A DNA stretch of 64,000 nucleotides from Chrysoperla carnea (lineage: Eukaryota > Arthropoda > Insecta > Neuroptera > Chrysopidae). The stretch covers positions 16,650,640 through 16,714,639 of the forward strand of contig NC_058342.1 in assembly GCF_905475395.1 (NCBI RefSeq). The letters run 5' to 3'. Of the stretch, positions 35,350 to 47,382 are shown piece after piece. The stretch's first letter is position 1, and every line of letters starts with the position of its first letter. Made by a program: the position numbers and the translations under genes. Below the pieces are notes generated by a model. It was given only the letters and a program-made list of their open reading frames with translations, did not search any database and was not told the DNA's origin.

Positions 35350-35689
35350 TGTGTTCCGTAATATTCACCAGTATACTGACCAGTGCCCATGACGTCAGAA
35401 ATCGACGCCATATTGTACTGGTTAAACGGGCACGCTAGTGTAAACTTGTTCACCGAGTGTTTGTGGAAGAAATTTATTTATTTATTGTTCATTAAGAAGG
35501 AATAACAGCGTCTGAAAAAGACTTACTTATAATTGACGAATACAATAAGAATATATATTTAAGCATAATATATACACGCACTGGCCAGTTTCTTTCGGAA
35601 CGATTCACCAGTATGGCGACGATTTATGACGTCATTAGCACTGGCCAGTATACTGGTGAATATTACGGAACATACCCATTATAATTAAC
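35350..35689. mobile_element. PIF/Harbinger-like MITE with TGACGTCA in its ends
   Basis: The terminal inverted repeats are about 49 bases. The left starts GGGTGTGTTCCGTAATATTC and the right ends 'gaatattacggaacataccc'. Both carry CAGTATACTG and TGACGTCA. ATT on both sides fits a three-base duplication. GGG-type ends suggest Harbinger. The 340-base interior has no transposase. Confidence 0.75.
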
Positions 35690-36442
35690 AATCACATTTT
35701 ATTTATCAGTCGTCTGTCATTAAAAACACGGTGCATCTACGAAGTATAACGAAACCATCCAAATTGCGATTTTTTTTTACTAAAGTGATGAGCAAAACTC
35801 TCACAGCTATTAATAAATTTTTTTTCTGTATATTTTAAAATAAAGTATGAAATATTGTGAAGGATTGTAAATTTTCAAGCGGTCATTTCATTTGAAATTT
35901 TGAAGAAGAAAAAACGTTTTAAAATAAACGTGAAAGAATCTTCGCAACCGTTGTAAAGTGTTATGGCTAACACTTGACAGATAGTAATCTGAATATAGAA
36001 GATAAAAGTTTATAGATTCCGATTGGCTCTCAGTCTCAACGGATACAATGACGTCACAACGAAACATAAGTTTTTTTTTATTGATTTATAAAAAGAAAGG
36101 AGGAAAACTTAATGCAACCTCTCTATTACGATTTGAATTTTTTCACGGGCTTTTTGAATATTTTTTCCAAACTAATAGAAACTTTGGTGCTATTTTTGTT
36201 TCAAATAAAGTATTAACTTACCAATTTTTTTATTAAAAAAAAATTTATTGTAAGATATATGTATATGAAAATCCCAAAGCTAAAATAATGTTTATTTGTG
36301 TTTAAAAAAGAAAAACGGACAGCCATTTCCAAAAACAAAAAGAACAAATGTTTTCTTTTTTGTATCCTACAACTGAATCGTTACAGTAAAACTTAATTAT
36401 TTTATTGATAAAAGTATTTAAAGGTAGGTGAAATTTAAATTA
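35690..36442. other. Intergenic DNA, nothing recognised
   Basis: No supportable feature. Confidence 0.35.
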
Positions 36443-37078
36443 CAGTCGACTCTCTTTAAAAGTCAAGCGTGCGCTTATGCGATTCATTAATTGTAATCAG
36501 TTTTCAGTAATACTTGTTTCTACAATAACAGGGCCATCTGTTTTCAGAACATTGCACTTTCCAGAATGTTCGAAAAAATTCCTAAATTCAAATATTGTAA
36601 ACATATTAGGAAATCATTTTTTGTTAATAGCTACTTTCAACTATTTGATTTTAGCGGACCTTGTGCTATAAATATCGTGCTCCTCGAGATTTTCTAGGAT
36701 ATTGTTGGATTTTTTTGATTGTTTCTCTTTCTCTTTTGGAGCTGGTGTCTCTCAGTATCAATTTGGATCTTCCGGAACGGTCGTTCCAGAAAAATTGGAT
36801 AGTTTAAACTTCCTCAAACTTATTTCGCAAACGAGTAACTTTGATTCGCACTGGCATCTTGCGGGCAATAAATTGCAACACTTAAATATATTTGATATAA
36901 AGATTGTATTGCAATTTTATTGTTCGCAAGATAAATCGCGTTGAAACTTCACTAGTATATACGTTTTTTTTTTTGGGCAATTTGTAAATTGCCCATTTTT
37001 TTTTTTTTTTTTGGCAAAAATTCAAATTTTTTCTTTGGGCGACTTCGATATTTTGACGATTTAATGAGAGTTGAACTG
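36443..37078. mobile_element. pogo/Tigger-like non-autonomous element
   Basis: The ends CAGTCGACTCTCTTTAA and the complement of 'ttaatgagagttgaactg' are flanked by TA on both sides (36441-36442 and 37079-37080). Inside, GGGCAATTT-GT-AAATTGCCC (about 36976-36995) forms a perfect small hairpin between T runs. No clear transposase frame. Confidence 0.65.
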
Positions 37079-37497
37079 TACAACTATACGTAAAAAAACG
37101 AATAAGCGATTTGAAGTCACTATTAGAAATAATTGTAAAATAGATATTCGAAATTATTGTTGGGCTTCCGATTACAATTGACCGTAAACTACAAGGGCTT
37201 CCAAAATTGTATTAAGTACGTTTTATCCATAAATTAGTAGGGTGTTATTCACAAGAAATTTTGGTGTTATTAATTTTTTTTGGTATTAACGGAAGGTTTT
37301 TGTATTTGAAAAACCTTTAAACATTTTTTGCAATAAAAGACATGGCTGTGTGAGGTAAAAAATTTAGTTTAATAAATTGTTATTGGAAAGAGGGATTAAA
37401 TATTTTTTGTTATATATTTTGTATAAATAAAATTTAGTTTGTATATTAAAAGAAAATTTGTTTTTTATTTTTAAGTCACCTCTTTGGACTCCGCACG
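37079..37497. other. Intergenic DNA, nothing recognised
   Basis: No supportable feature. Confidence 0.35.
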
Positions 37498-38059
37498 CAA
37501 TACATTGACTTTTGGTTTCGGTTAAAATTTTTTGAAAACTATGTATTAATTTAGCTGTGATAATGTTGATCAAAAGCTCTTATGGACTCAACCCTCAAAA
37601 ACTCTTCCCTTCCGAGCTACAACCGTTCAAAGGTTATCCTTACATGAGATATTCATTTTTTGATTTCGGTTAAATTTTTTTTGTAAACTATAGATTAAGG
37701 TAGTTTTGATCATACTGATCAAAAGTTCTTATGCACTCAACCCTTAAAACTCTTCCCTTCCAAGCTACGACCGTTTAAAGGTTATCCTTACATGAGATAT
37801 TGATTTTTGGTTTTGGTTAAATTTTTTTGAAAACCATGGTTTACGATAGTTTTGATCATGCTGATCAAAAATTCTTATGGATTCAACCCTCAAAAACCTT
37901 TCTCTTCTGAGCTACGGCCCTTCAAAGGTTATGTTTACATAAAGGGCTCGAAAGGGGAGGTTTTTTGAGAGTTGAGTCCCTAAGAACTTTTGATCAACAT
38001 GACAAAAACTACTTTAATCCAGTTTTCAAAAAATTTTAACCGAAACCAAAAATCAATGT
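37498..38059. repeat. Tandem array, about 148-base unit, with one inverted unit
   Basis: Three head-to-tail units (starting about 37500, 37660 and 37808) each run from 'ttttggtttcggttaaa' through 'tgatcaaaa' and 'ctcaaccctcaaaaactctt' to 'aaaggttatccttacat'. A fourth, inverted unit (about 37955-38059) closes the array. Confidence 0.75.
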
Positions 38060-38330
38060 ATAGTTTTGGAGAAAATGAACACCAAAGTTTTGTCCTAATT
38101 TGCTCCCTCACGGGTAAACAATGATGTTTACAGAAAAATGTTTCAAATAATTTTATTTTCATCTACGTTGCTCATTTACGAACTCAGACTCATTTTTTAC
38201 GTCCTGAGCACGCTCTAAAAATTTTAGCTTGATATCTCTTCGTTTTTTGGGTTATCGTGTTGACAGGCAGAGATTCAGGCAGACAACCGGAAGTGGACTA
38301 ATTAGGTAACACCTATACCAAACAACAATT
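38060..38330 (-). mobile_element. R1 element fragment, inverted
   Basis: The complement of the R1 interior, from 'cccgtgagggagcaaatt' reading to the 'ggttgtctgcctgaatct' block. Both ends are missing. It abuts the inverted unit of the tandem array without a gap. Confidence 0.6.
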
Positions 38331-39194
38331 GTTTCAGGGTACTGAACATTGTGTAATGAGATTAATTTCACTAAAAATATACAAACATTATGAGACAAGC
38401 AAAATTTGAAAAATTTTGCAATGATTCAAAACTCGATCTATAATCTTCAAATTAATGAGTCTGTTTTTTCGAGCGTTGAGTTTATTACGACACGAACTTT
38501 CATGCAGATATAGCTCACAGTTTTGCAAATTTCTCTGAGCTCCTCTCCAGCATTTCCTCTTACGATAGCCCAGCTAAGATCTAGGTTTCATATTTGAAGT
38601 ATTTGATTCAATACAAAGTCAAAGAATGTACCGAGATCAAAATATGCATGAGCATCTGACTAGTCAGTGGAAATAAATGGGTGCATTTACAGGACTATAA
38701 GGTTAATTCTAATTTACGTGGAGAGATTCTCAATGGGAGGAGTTTTGACCCCCAAAACCCCTCCTGTGCGCACAGGCCTGCAACTAACACATATAGTTCT
38801 TTTTTCTATCGCTAGTTCTTAGTATTAAAATCTCTGGGATGAAGGATCATAATTCCAGGATGCAAAGAGGTAAGTAGATAATGATTTTAAAAAAAACAGC
38901 AGAGCATAAAATAATCCACATTTATTTTATTTTGAACAATCTATTTAATATACGTACAATTACATATATATGAAAGCAGAATATGTTCTCATCAATACAC
39001 TATACAGTCATATAGTTCATAGTTATTATATTATATTAATATTATCAACAAGGCCATTTATCTGTACATCAACGATTTACGATTTACGATTTTATCATCA
39101 TGACTCATTACTCATAACTCATCATGACATCACAAACAAATTCTAACATCAAATTGATACTTTTTGTTTTTAGAATATACTCGTACGTCCAACT
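38331..39194. repeat. Intergenic DNA with inverted family E copy
   Basis: Bases 38640-38790 are the complement of family E, including 'gattctcaatgggagg', 'acccccaaaacccctcc' and 'tgcatttacaggactata'. The remainder shows nothing. Confidence 0.5.
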
Positions 39195-40210
39195 TACGTT
39201 AATTTTTGTAATCATTTCCCTTTTTAGGGCAGACGTAGTTAAGTATTTAAGTTTGCAAAATACACTCCGCAAAAATAAAAACGGAACACTTTAACTTTGT
39301 TTACCAGGACGTATTTTAATGATATACGAGCACCAAGGCAATTTTAAATAAAAAGCTTGATTTTTATTTTATATAAGGTTGGACCAAATCTAAATCAATT
39401 CTGAAAATTTTAGGGGGGATTATTCAAATAAATAAATGACTTCAAAATAATAACAAAAATGCTATCAATTCAAAACTCTTTAGGGGGCAACCATTAATTA
39501 CGTAAGCTTTTTTATTCAATTTAGACCCCCCACCCCCTTTAGGTGAGATTTGGTTAGACCCCTCCTCCTAACTTAAGATTTTTTTTACACTTCAGTTGCT
39601 TAAGACAAAATGAACATTAAAAACAATTATTATCTGTAAAATAATTTATTTTTTTTTTAAAGTTGAAGTGAAATTTTCGATTATGCTCACGTAATTAATG
39701 GATGACGCCTTATGTACTACCTTAATATTTTGCAATATCAGTCGTTGGACAAGTTCAGTTTATCAAATAAAGTTACATTTAAAGGTAGATCTTTAAACAC
39801 TATTATCTGCGTTACACATGGAAAAGTATTTTCGTAACCATTAATTTGGTAGACTCAGCCTGTTAACTAGGCAACTGGGCTGTAATTTCACGACATGCGT
39901 AAATTTTAGAACGAACAATGATTTAAGAGTTTTTTAAAAAGAGGGAGGGAATATTATATCAAAGTCTCGTTTCTAAACACGGTCAAGTAGAAAATGTCAA
40001 TCTTTACTATTTACGATATTTAATATTTTACTACTACGAATAATCGTTGCAGGGAATCTTAATTTTTTTTGGGTCTCTATTCAAAAAATAATTTTGAAAA
40101 TAAAACGTTGAACTTTAAGTAGTGCCATCTGGAAATTTTTAGAACGAACGTCTCATTCTTTTATACGATATTAGACCCTTGAAAAAGGAAATGATTACAA
40201 AAATTAATCG
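39195..40210. repeat. Possible 1 kb inverted-repeat element
   Basis: 'ttaatttttgtaatcatttc' at the left (39199-39218) faces its complement near 40185-40208 ('gaaatgattacaaaaattaa'). Similarity extends only about 30 bases, so this is a weak call. A Harbinger-like MITE is inserted in it. Confidence 0.4.
39483..39709. mobile_element. PIF/Harbinger-like MITE with TTA duplication
   Basis: The ends GGGGGCAACCATTAATTACG and the complement ending 'taattaatggatgacgcc' are flanked by TTA (39480-39482 and 39710-39712). The element is 227 bases. The TTA target and GG-type ends fit Harbinger. Confidence 0.75.
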
Positions 40211-41215
40211 TGATATCAATCAAATGTCAAATTCTTCCTAAACACATGAACACGAAACACTTATAAATCCAATCCTGTTACGTGTGTGTCAAAATATAAA
40301 TTAAGCATTTCTTGTTTAAATAACGAGCGTCCATCCATTTAAACAGAATAACCAACTGTTTTAATCCAAACAAAAATATCGTCATTTAATTACCAATAAG
40401 TACCTATACGTCATTGACATTGGCAATAGCGTGAAATTTTCTCTCATCACAAGAATAACGAATGTGTTACGAAAGTCGCTCAGCCTGAAGAGTTAAATTA
40501 AAAAATTTAGAGAAGACATCATCCCCTCCCTCCAATACAGAATGAAGATGATCGACTTCTCTGTGGCATTGTAGTTCCTAATGACGTGTCCAGCGCCTAC
40601 AAGGGATAATTATCGACCGTTTTAAAAAAGACTTTTTTTAGACCATAATCGTAGGCCATACATTGAAAGGCAAGGCTATGGTATTAACTCTCGCCTAACA
40701 AAGAGGGATGTTATAAGCTTAATGTGCATTTTTATCTGTGTGTCTGTCTGTGGCATCGTATATCCTAAACGGATGAACTGGTTTTGATCTTGAGTGTTAG
40801 CTATGTTTCAAGAAAATCTCCTCAGTTGATGAAGGTTTATATCTCAACAAGGGAGGGGGTCCATGGGAATATTTTCAAATTTAGATAATTTTTAGTGTGT
40901 AAACTGTAGAGGCTTCTAATTTAGACATTATGTAACAGATGCATGGAAACAAACACTCCGTGACAGGAATTTTTTTTTGGGAACTGCCTTCGTACATCAA
41001 ATTCCTAAATCCAAGCCTTATTATAGATGGAGATGAATGAATACAGTGGGGTCGGTTTTGCGAAATCAATTTGAGAACCTATGTTTTAAATTCTTATATA
41101 TTATTTCTCTAGCCCATTTTTTCTGTCCATGCGATATCTTCCTTGTTCCTTTATCAAATTCCATGATTTTAAAAAATAGACTCACGGTCTAAAAATAAAC
41201 CGCTTAGGAAAAAAC
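40211..41215. other. Intergenic DNA with repeat traces
   Basis: Bases 40425-40505 are the inverse of 35160-35260. Bases 40730-40850 ('tgtctgtctgtggcatcgta', 'cctaaacggatgaactgg') are an arthropod-type interspersed repeat that shares its end with the foldback at 20179-20355. Confidence 0.45.
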
Positions 41216-41325
41216 AGATTAGAGAAATAATATTATGATTTAATTCTGTTCATTATGTAATTTGTATATCATTTATGTAATAAAATTGCCTATCAATAAA
41301 AAAAGTAAATTACTATTGATGTTTA
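41216..41325 (+). mobile_element. Copy of a 131-base MITE, right end lost
   Basis: It matches 57546-57650 ('agagaaataatatta', 'gtaatttgtatatcat', 'gtaataaaattg'). The right end is replaced by a Helitron-type 3' end. Confidence 0.6.
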
Positions 41326-41373
41326 CCACTGTTTTTAGCCACGCGCTACGGAATTCCGTACTGGTCAAGCTAG
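41326..41373 (+). mobile_element. Helitron-like 3' terminus
   Basis: The palindrome TACGGAATTCCGTA (41347-41360) lies nine bases before CTAG (41370-41373), which is followed by T. Palindrome, short spacer, CTRR and T are the hallmarks of a Helitron 3' end. A related but less perfect end occurs at 47522-47571. The matching 5' end was not found. Confidence 0.6.
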
Positions 41374-41505
41374 TGATACTATTGGTAATAAAATAGCGGC
41401 GATATAGCAGATCAAAAAAATATGTTACTCTAATAATTAGATGTACACTGTTCAATAGAAAATAGTAGAGCCATCTGATTTATAATGCAAGCGTTAACAG
41501 GGATT

Positions 41506-41740
41506 CTGTGTACACTCAAGGGTTAAGTCGGGTTATGGATCATTTCCCATGTTTTTTGACCCGTAGAATGATTTTATATCTTTTTTTTTTAATGTTGGGG
41601 TTCATATCGCAGAAATAATTCGGAAAAGAATACTTCTGTTAACTTTTGGAGAAGGATATTTTTGCCACCCACAAAAAAAAAAATGGTTTGGGATTAAATG
41701 ACCGATAACTCGACTTAATCCTTTTAATGTTCACAGGAAC
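41506..41740. mobile_element. MITE with diverged ends
   Basis: The left end 'ctgtgtacactcaagg' followed by 'gttaagtcgggttatgg' corresponds to the complement of the right end, 'ataactcgacttaatcc' then 'ttttaatgttcacag'. Identity is moderate over about 40 bases. Confidence 0.5.
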
Positions 41741-42500
41741 CCCTTGCCAACGCCTGGAGTATTAATAAATATAAACTAAAAAAAAATAAAAAAATTATTT
41801 GGCACTAAAAAAATTTCTTAACACATTATATAAATGAAAATTAGAATTTTCCAAATACAAAATTAGAAGAAAATAAATGAAGCTAACATTTTTTGTATTT
41901 AATTTGTTAAAAAATAAATTAAATTCGTTGTATTTTTAATTGATAATTTAGTGAATTAAATTTTTGTTTTGCGTAAATAAAAAAACAAAAGAAAATTAAG
42001 AGGCCGTTTTTTAATAAAAAATAAATATTTTCCTTAAAATTTATAAAGACTATATAATACAGTGTTTTTAATTTAATTTAATTAATAAGTCTAAAAGTTT
42101 TTCTTTTTTATTGAAAATGTTTTGCGTTATGAAAATTTTTTGTTTTTATACTGGCTTAAAATTTTGAATGTTTCGATTATTTTGTGGGTCTCTTATTCAT
42201 GGACATAATAGAATTGGATGGCCTTTAAAAAATGATAAGACATTGGAGACAAGAAATGTTAGAAGAAGAAAAGGTAATTTCCGAAATTAGGAAAAAGAAA
42301 TTTTCATTCCAAAACTTTTGATTTGGAGAATCTTCGATCTAAGAATTTTAAGAATCTTCCTTCATAATGAAAGCCCTTTATTCCACATATTCAGATTTAA
42401 TCATGACTGAAGCTAAAAGTTCGTTTTTTCTAGAACTTCTTGATAATAATTAATTACTCTTGAAATTCCATTCAATTAACAGCTTAGTCTTTTTACTAAC
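41741..42500. other. AT-rich intergenic DNA, nothing recognised
   Basis: No supportable feature. Confidence 0.35.
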
Positions 42501-43155
42501 CGGTGCCATACAACTAGCGGCCTGAACGTTATTAAGCTATTCAATCAAACAACTAGGCAAATGACTTGGATCGATAACATATAACTACTTGTCGAGCTTA
42601 GTCATTTAAATTTAGTTCCACTTTCTATCACTTGGCACTGAAACCCATACACTGTCAAAATGGCGTCGGCAAGCAACAGTATTGTTAGTGTTTCTTACAG
42701 GTTGATTGACGCAAAAAAAAACAATGGAAGAGTGTGGCGACAAAAGTTGGAACTAGGTGTGGTACTATTAAAAACTGGTTTTTACGGTCAGTGTTGTATT
42801 CTTCAAATTCAAACTATGGCGACGAAGTTTCAGAAAGTTCAATTTCTTTGAGAGATACTGGGGCAGGTCAGTCACCTTTTGATGGCCAAGAAATCCAAAA
42901 ATGTAGTTGTAGGCCTGCTATGAATCATTATCGCAATAATAGATGTGCTTATTTTAAAATTTGAGTTCTTCGCAGATGTAGTTTGTTATTGAATTACGCC
43001 ATTTGATCTCATAATTACCAAATAACAATATATTATATTTTAAATTATGAAATTATACAATTTTCAAATATTTAATCTTTTTTTTGTCGAAGAGTCACTC
43101 TGTTGTACGATCACTACGGCTGAATATCATTCAGGCCGCTAGTTGAACGGCGTCG
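42501..43155 (+). mobile_element. Inverted-repeat element with a Cys-rich ORF scrap
   Basis: The left end around CAACTAGCGGCCTGAA (42511-42526) faces the complement TTCAGGCCGCTAGTTG (43130-43145), within about 33-base ends. Inside are overlapping short plus-strand frames. One ends KCSCRPAMNHYRNNRCAYFK (near 42899-42958). This resembles the CxC...C..RC.C motif seen in some insect transposon proteins, with expected cysteines changed to tyrosine. Internal frames disagree, so it is decayed. Superfamily not assigned. Confidence 0.5.
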
Positions 43156-44172
43156 TTTCGTAAAAAAAGGTAGGCTGCAGAAGCAAAATACCCAATTCTT
43201 TATGTCTATAAATAATGTCGAAATTAAACAATTTAATAAAAAATTAGCCCGTAATATCACATAAAATTTTCTTGGTAATTATTTTCGTAATACTACTAAT
43301 TCGATACTGATAAATTAGCTCCATTAATTAGGTTGTATTTCCTTTTTCTAAAAAATACTGCCTTTTTAACTCAAATACTGTTTAAATTAATACATATAGG
43401 CTTTTTTATAATATATAGATTTGTACAGAGTGATTTTTAACTAATTGACATTATATAACAATAAAGATATAATCTGAACATAATTAATCATAACGAGCAA
43501 ACTAAATTCTATTAGCTTTTAATGATAATAAGTTTCATGAACGTGAAGCTGGAGCTACGAGCGTTAGGCGATGAGAGGCAAAAGTGTCGTAATGAAGTCG
43601 TATGAAATCAGGATTGAAATCTATGAAACCATAATTTTCTCTGATTATAACAAAAATTCCCTGACTGAATTAACCAAAGTAAATCGGAGCCAAAAACGAA
43701 GATATTTCTTTGTATCTATTGAAAAAATTCTCCTCTATTTAATACTTCGATCAGCCATCTTATATAATATCAACTATTTAAAATCATCCTGTAAATTAAT
43801 GATCCATCAAAAATAATCGAAACCACTAAGCAAAAACTGAAAAAAATTTCCTAAATACTGTGAAATATTTTTGTATATAATTACGATTACATTATCAATA
43901 TACGTTTTTCTTTGTTTACAAAAAAAAGAGAAAAATTAGTTAAATACAAAAGTTTTAGTCCACAGAAAATTAAAAATATATATATATTAAAAAAATACCC
44001 TGACAAATACTCATTTTTAAAGAGAGAACATCATGTATTATTTGGCGAAATGTTACATCTTTGATGGTTAGATCATATAACAAAAACAAGTTGTTTTATA
44101 GTGTTTCAAAAATGGTTATTTCTACCGAAACATGCCACCTCTTTTCATCTAATAAATTATATAATTACTTAA
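43156..44172. other. Intergenic DNA, nothing recognised
   Basis: AT-rich. An 81-codon plus-strand frame (43571-43816) has no recognisable motif. Confidence 0.35.
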
Positions 44173-45401
44173 TAGTACAATAAACGAACCTAGAATTTTT
44201 TGATTCTTATGAAAAAAGTGTATTGACTGCTTCAGAAAATAAATAAATAAGCGGAACTTTTTAGTTTTAACCCCTGCGCTATTGGGGTGAAGGGGGTTTA
44301 TATCGTAAAGTAAGTCAGATAACTTTTAAAAGATTTTAAAAAGGTCAAAATGCTAAAGTAACCTTAAATTAAAGATATTTTAATTAATAAACTCCTTTTT
44401 GCTCTTCCTCCTCCCTTTCGGGGGTCTGAAAGACTCTCAAAATGAACTAGATCCCTTTTGTTTGCTATTTAAGACTTTTAATGATGTACAAGGAGGTTTT
44501 TAGGGTCGCTGATCTCGAATTATATGTTAAAATTTTTAATTTTTATTCCCTCCCCTCTTTAAGCCCACATAAGTAGTCCCACGAAATAAAAATACCATTT
44601 TTCTGAAAAATTTAAACCTTTTTAAGGCGTGTAAGGGAGTTTTTAAAATCCCTGATCTCGAATTTATGATCAAATTTATTTAATTTTTACCCCCTCCTCT
44701 CTTTTGACTTACATAAGTAGACTTTCTAATTAAATTACATCACAAACATGCTTTAACAAGGCTTAAATTTTCAAAAAAATGATATTTTTTGTTTCGGGGG
44801 TCAACTTATCTAAGCTAAAAGAGGGTGAACGAGTTAAAATTGAATAAATAATAATAAAAAGTTAAAATTGAATAAATAATAATAATTTTAAAAGTTGAAA
44901 TCAGTGACTTTACCCCTTACATGCCTTAAAAAGGTTTAAATTTTCAGAAAAATGGTATTTTTAATTTCGGGGGACTACTTATGTGGGCTTAAAGAGGAGA
45001 GGGGGTAAAAATTTTAACATATAATTCAAGATCAGCGACCCAAAAAACCCACTTATACGTCATTAAAAGAATTAAATAGCCAACAAAAGAGATCTATTTC
45101 ATTTTGAGAGTCTTTCAGATCCCAGAAAAGGGGGGGGGAGTGCATAAAGGAGTTTATTATTAAAAATATCTTAAATTTCGGGCTACTTTTTATTTTGAAC
45201 TTTTCAAAGTCTTTTAAAAGTTATCTGATTTACTTTACGATATAAATCCCCTTCGCCCAATGGGCGGGTGTTAAAACTTCAAATCGCTTTAAACCATATA
45301 GACTTTTTTAGGATAATTTTCTGAAGCCAATGCAAAAAGTCGCAAGTCATTACACCCAGCAAACAATTTTTTCGAAAGAAAAAGGTTCGTTTACTATACT
45401 A
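44173..45401. mobile_element. Foldback element FB, copy 2
   Basis: The ends are TAGTACAATAAACGAACCT and the complement of 'aggttcgtttactatacta'. Long arms pair throughout: 'ggtttatatcgtaaagtaa', 'ctgaaagactctcaaaatga', 'ggtcgctgatctcgaatta' and 'cccacataagtagtccc' all have complements in the right half. The centre lies near 44830. No open frame. It is the best-preserved copy for both termini. Confidence 0.8.
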
Positions 45402-45959
45402 AAACGTCTAACACTAAATCTTCTTTCTCTCAATCTGAGCTTTAAATATTTCCATAATTAGTTTTGTTTACAAAATAAAACGACTTTCGTCAGTTAAATT
45501 TTTTACCATGTTAGCGCTTTGATCGTAAATCATTTCGCTGTATAGTTGCTTTCCGATTATATATCAACTCAAAGAATTTAACTGTATACTATATATTAGC
45601 ACGTATTTTTTGAAGATAAAAAAAAATTTCCGGAAAAATTGTATTCGAGGTCATTTACAATCGTTGTACAAAAGGAAAGCGACTCTGTTGAGTATTTTAC
45701 CCCCTCCAGTCTCAATTAAAATAAAAATATAGCCAAAATTGACAGGGATCTTGGTGTAAACCTGCGTTTATTCTTAGGCTTCCGACATTAGGTGGCGGTA
45801 CGAAATTTATATAAATTTAGTTTGTAGACTTTTTTGCGGTTAATTTTAAGTCGTACAAAAAATATCTTGTGCAATTGTTTTCTATCTTTCATGGTTAGTT
45901 ATCAATATATTTAAGAAATATTAAAAATCTTAGAAACGGTTTTATGTTTTTTGCATAAA
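45402..45959. other. Intergenic DNA, nothing recognised
   Basis: No supportable feature. Confidence 0.35.
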
Positions 45960-46740
45960 AAGATCTATTGAAGTTTTTTCGACTTTATTGTCGGTAAAGC
46001 ATCGAAAAACTTCTGGCAGATGACGTCAGTAAAGAAGCAAAAGTACATTCCGCACAAAATTGACTTTTTCAGAAGAAATATTTTCATTTGGTTTTAACTT
46101 AAGTCTTAATGTAAGAAACAATGCAATGATTCGGTAATTTTTACTTCAAGTTTAATCACGCGAGGCCTGTTCTTCTTTCCTCAAGTAGAAATGGTTTAAA
46201 TCTGCGCCAGAACGCAGATAGAAAAATGATATATCTATTTAAGTTTTTTGTCGGTAAAGTATCGAGAAACTTCTGTCAGATGACGTCAGCAATGGAGCAA
46301 AGATTGACTCTCTCGAAAGAAACGTTTTCATTTGGTTTAACTTAAATCTTCGCCAAAAAAAGCGATTTTAACGAGGTTAGAAAATAAAATAAATGGAATG
46401 ATTCGACGATAGTTTTGATTTCCGAATTAATTTCAAGTTTGATTACATGAGAATCTGTCGATTCCTAAATTTGCGCCGGAGCAGAAAAAATAAAACAGGT
46501 CGAGAATACTAAACAACGCAATAATTGTGTAATCTTGATACACAAATTAACTTTTTTGTATCGATTACGTCAATCTTTCTAGAGTCTAAAAAGCATAAAA
46601 TACGTAACTGCGCAAAAAGCTTAAAATACGTAAAAAAAGCTTAAAATACGTAACTGCGCAAATATTTGATGTTTTTGATATCCATATTAACTATTTTATG
46701 CCTGATTACGTGACTAGTAATCCTTAGTTTAAGCCTACGA
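45960..46740 (+). repeat. Tandem array, about 280-base unit
   Basis: Two clear units begin 'attgtcggtaaagcatcg' (45990) and 'ttgtcggtaaagtatcg' (46247), and share 'cttctg', 'cagatgacgtcag', 'ttttcatttggtttt' and 'aatcacgcg'-like blocks. A diverged remainder continues to about 46740. Within it, a 25-30-base unit, 'gcttaaaatacgtaactgcg', is repeated near 46590-46660. Confidence 0.65.
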
Positions 46741-46970
46741 TGGGGTCGGAAACAGGAAAAAAATTCTCGATTTGACTGTATTTTTTCCTCAATTGAAAAA
46801 TCTGGTATCTATTTCTTAGGGTAAAAAACTCAACAATAATTTTTTTAGAAAATAAAGATAAATAATTTACGTAACTGTTTCGTGATTTTGGACGAAAAGA
46901 AAAATTTAAAAAAACCAGTCATTTTCAAAATTTTGTGCGCGCGTTTTTTCAATTGTTTTTGTATGTGGAC

Positions 46971-47020
46971 GTGTATATAATATACATATATATATACATA
47001 TATATTTATATATTTGGTAT
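46971..47020 (+). repeat. AT microsatellite
   Basis: Interrupted TA/TATACA repeats. Confidence 0.8.
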
Positions 47021-47382
47021 TATTTTAGGAGTTGACATGAATATTTATGTAAAAATCCTATCCTATCTAATGATTGATGATAAGAAAGTAATAATGTTTC
47101 TTTTACACTTCGATGGCTGCACCGGCGTTTTATAGAGGGAGAAACCTTGATCTGCTCCTAGCAGCGCTTTTCAGCAATTTGATTTTTAGCCTCAAAAAAT
47201 GGGTTAAAATAAATAATGATTTTCTTCTGATCGAGTAGTAGGTAAATTGAAGGGTAGGGTCGCGTTCATGATTCCGAGCAATGAAATTGGCATTGTTCGA
47301 TGTTTTGGCTTTGTTTGTTGCATCAATTCTAGTTAGAATTCGATCCCAATTCCGACATATAATACTGAAAACATTATTAGGC

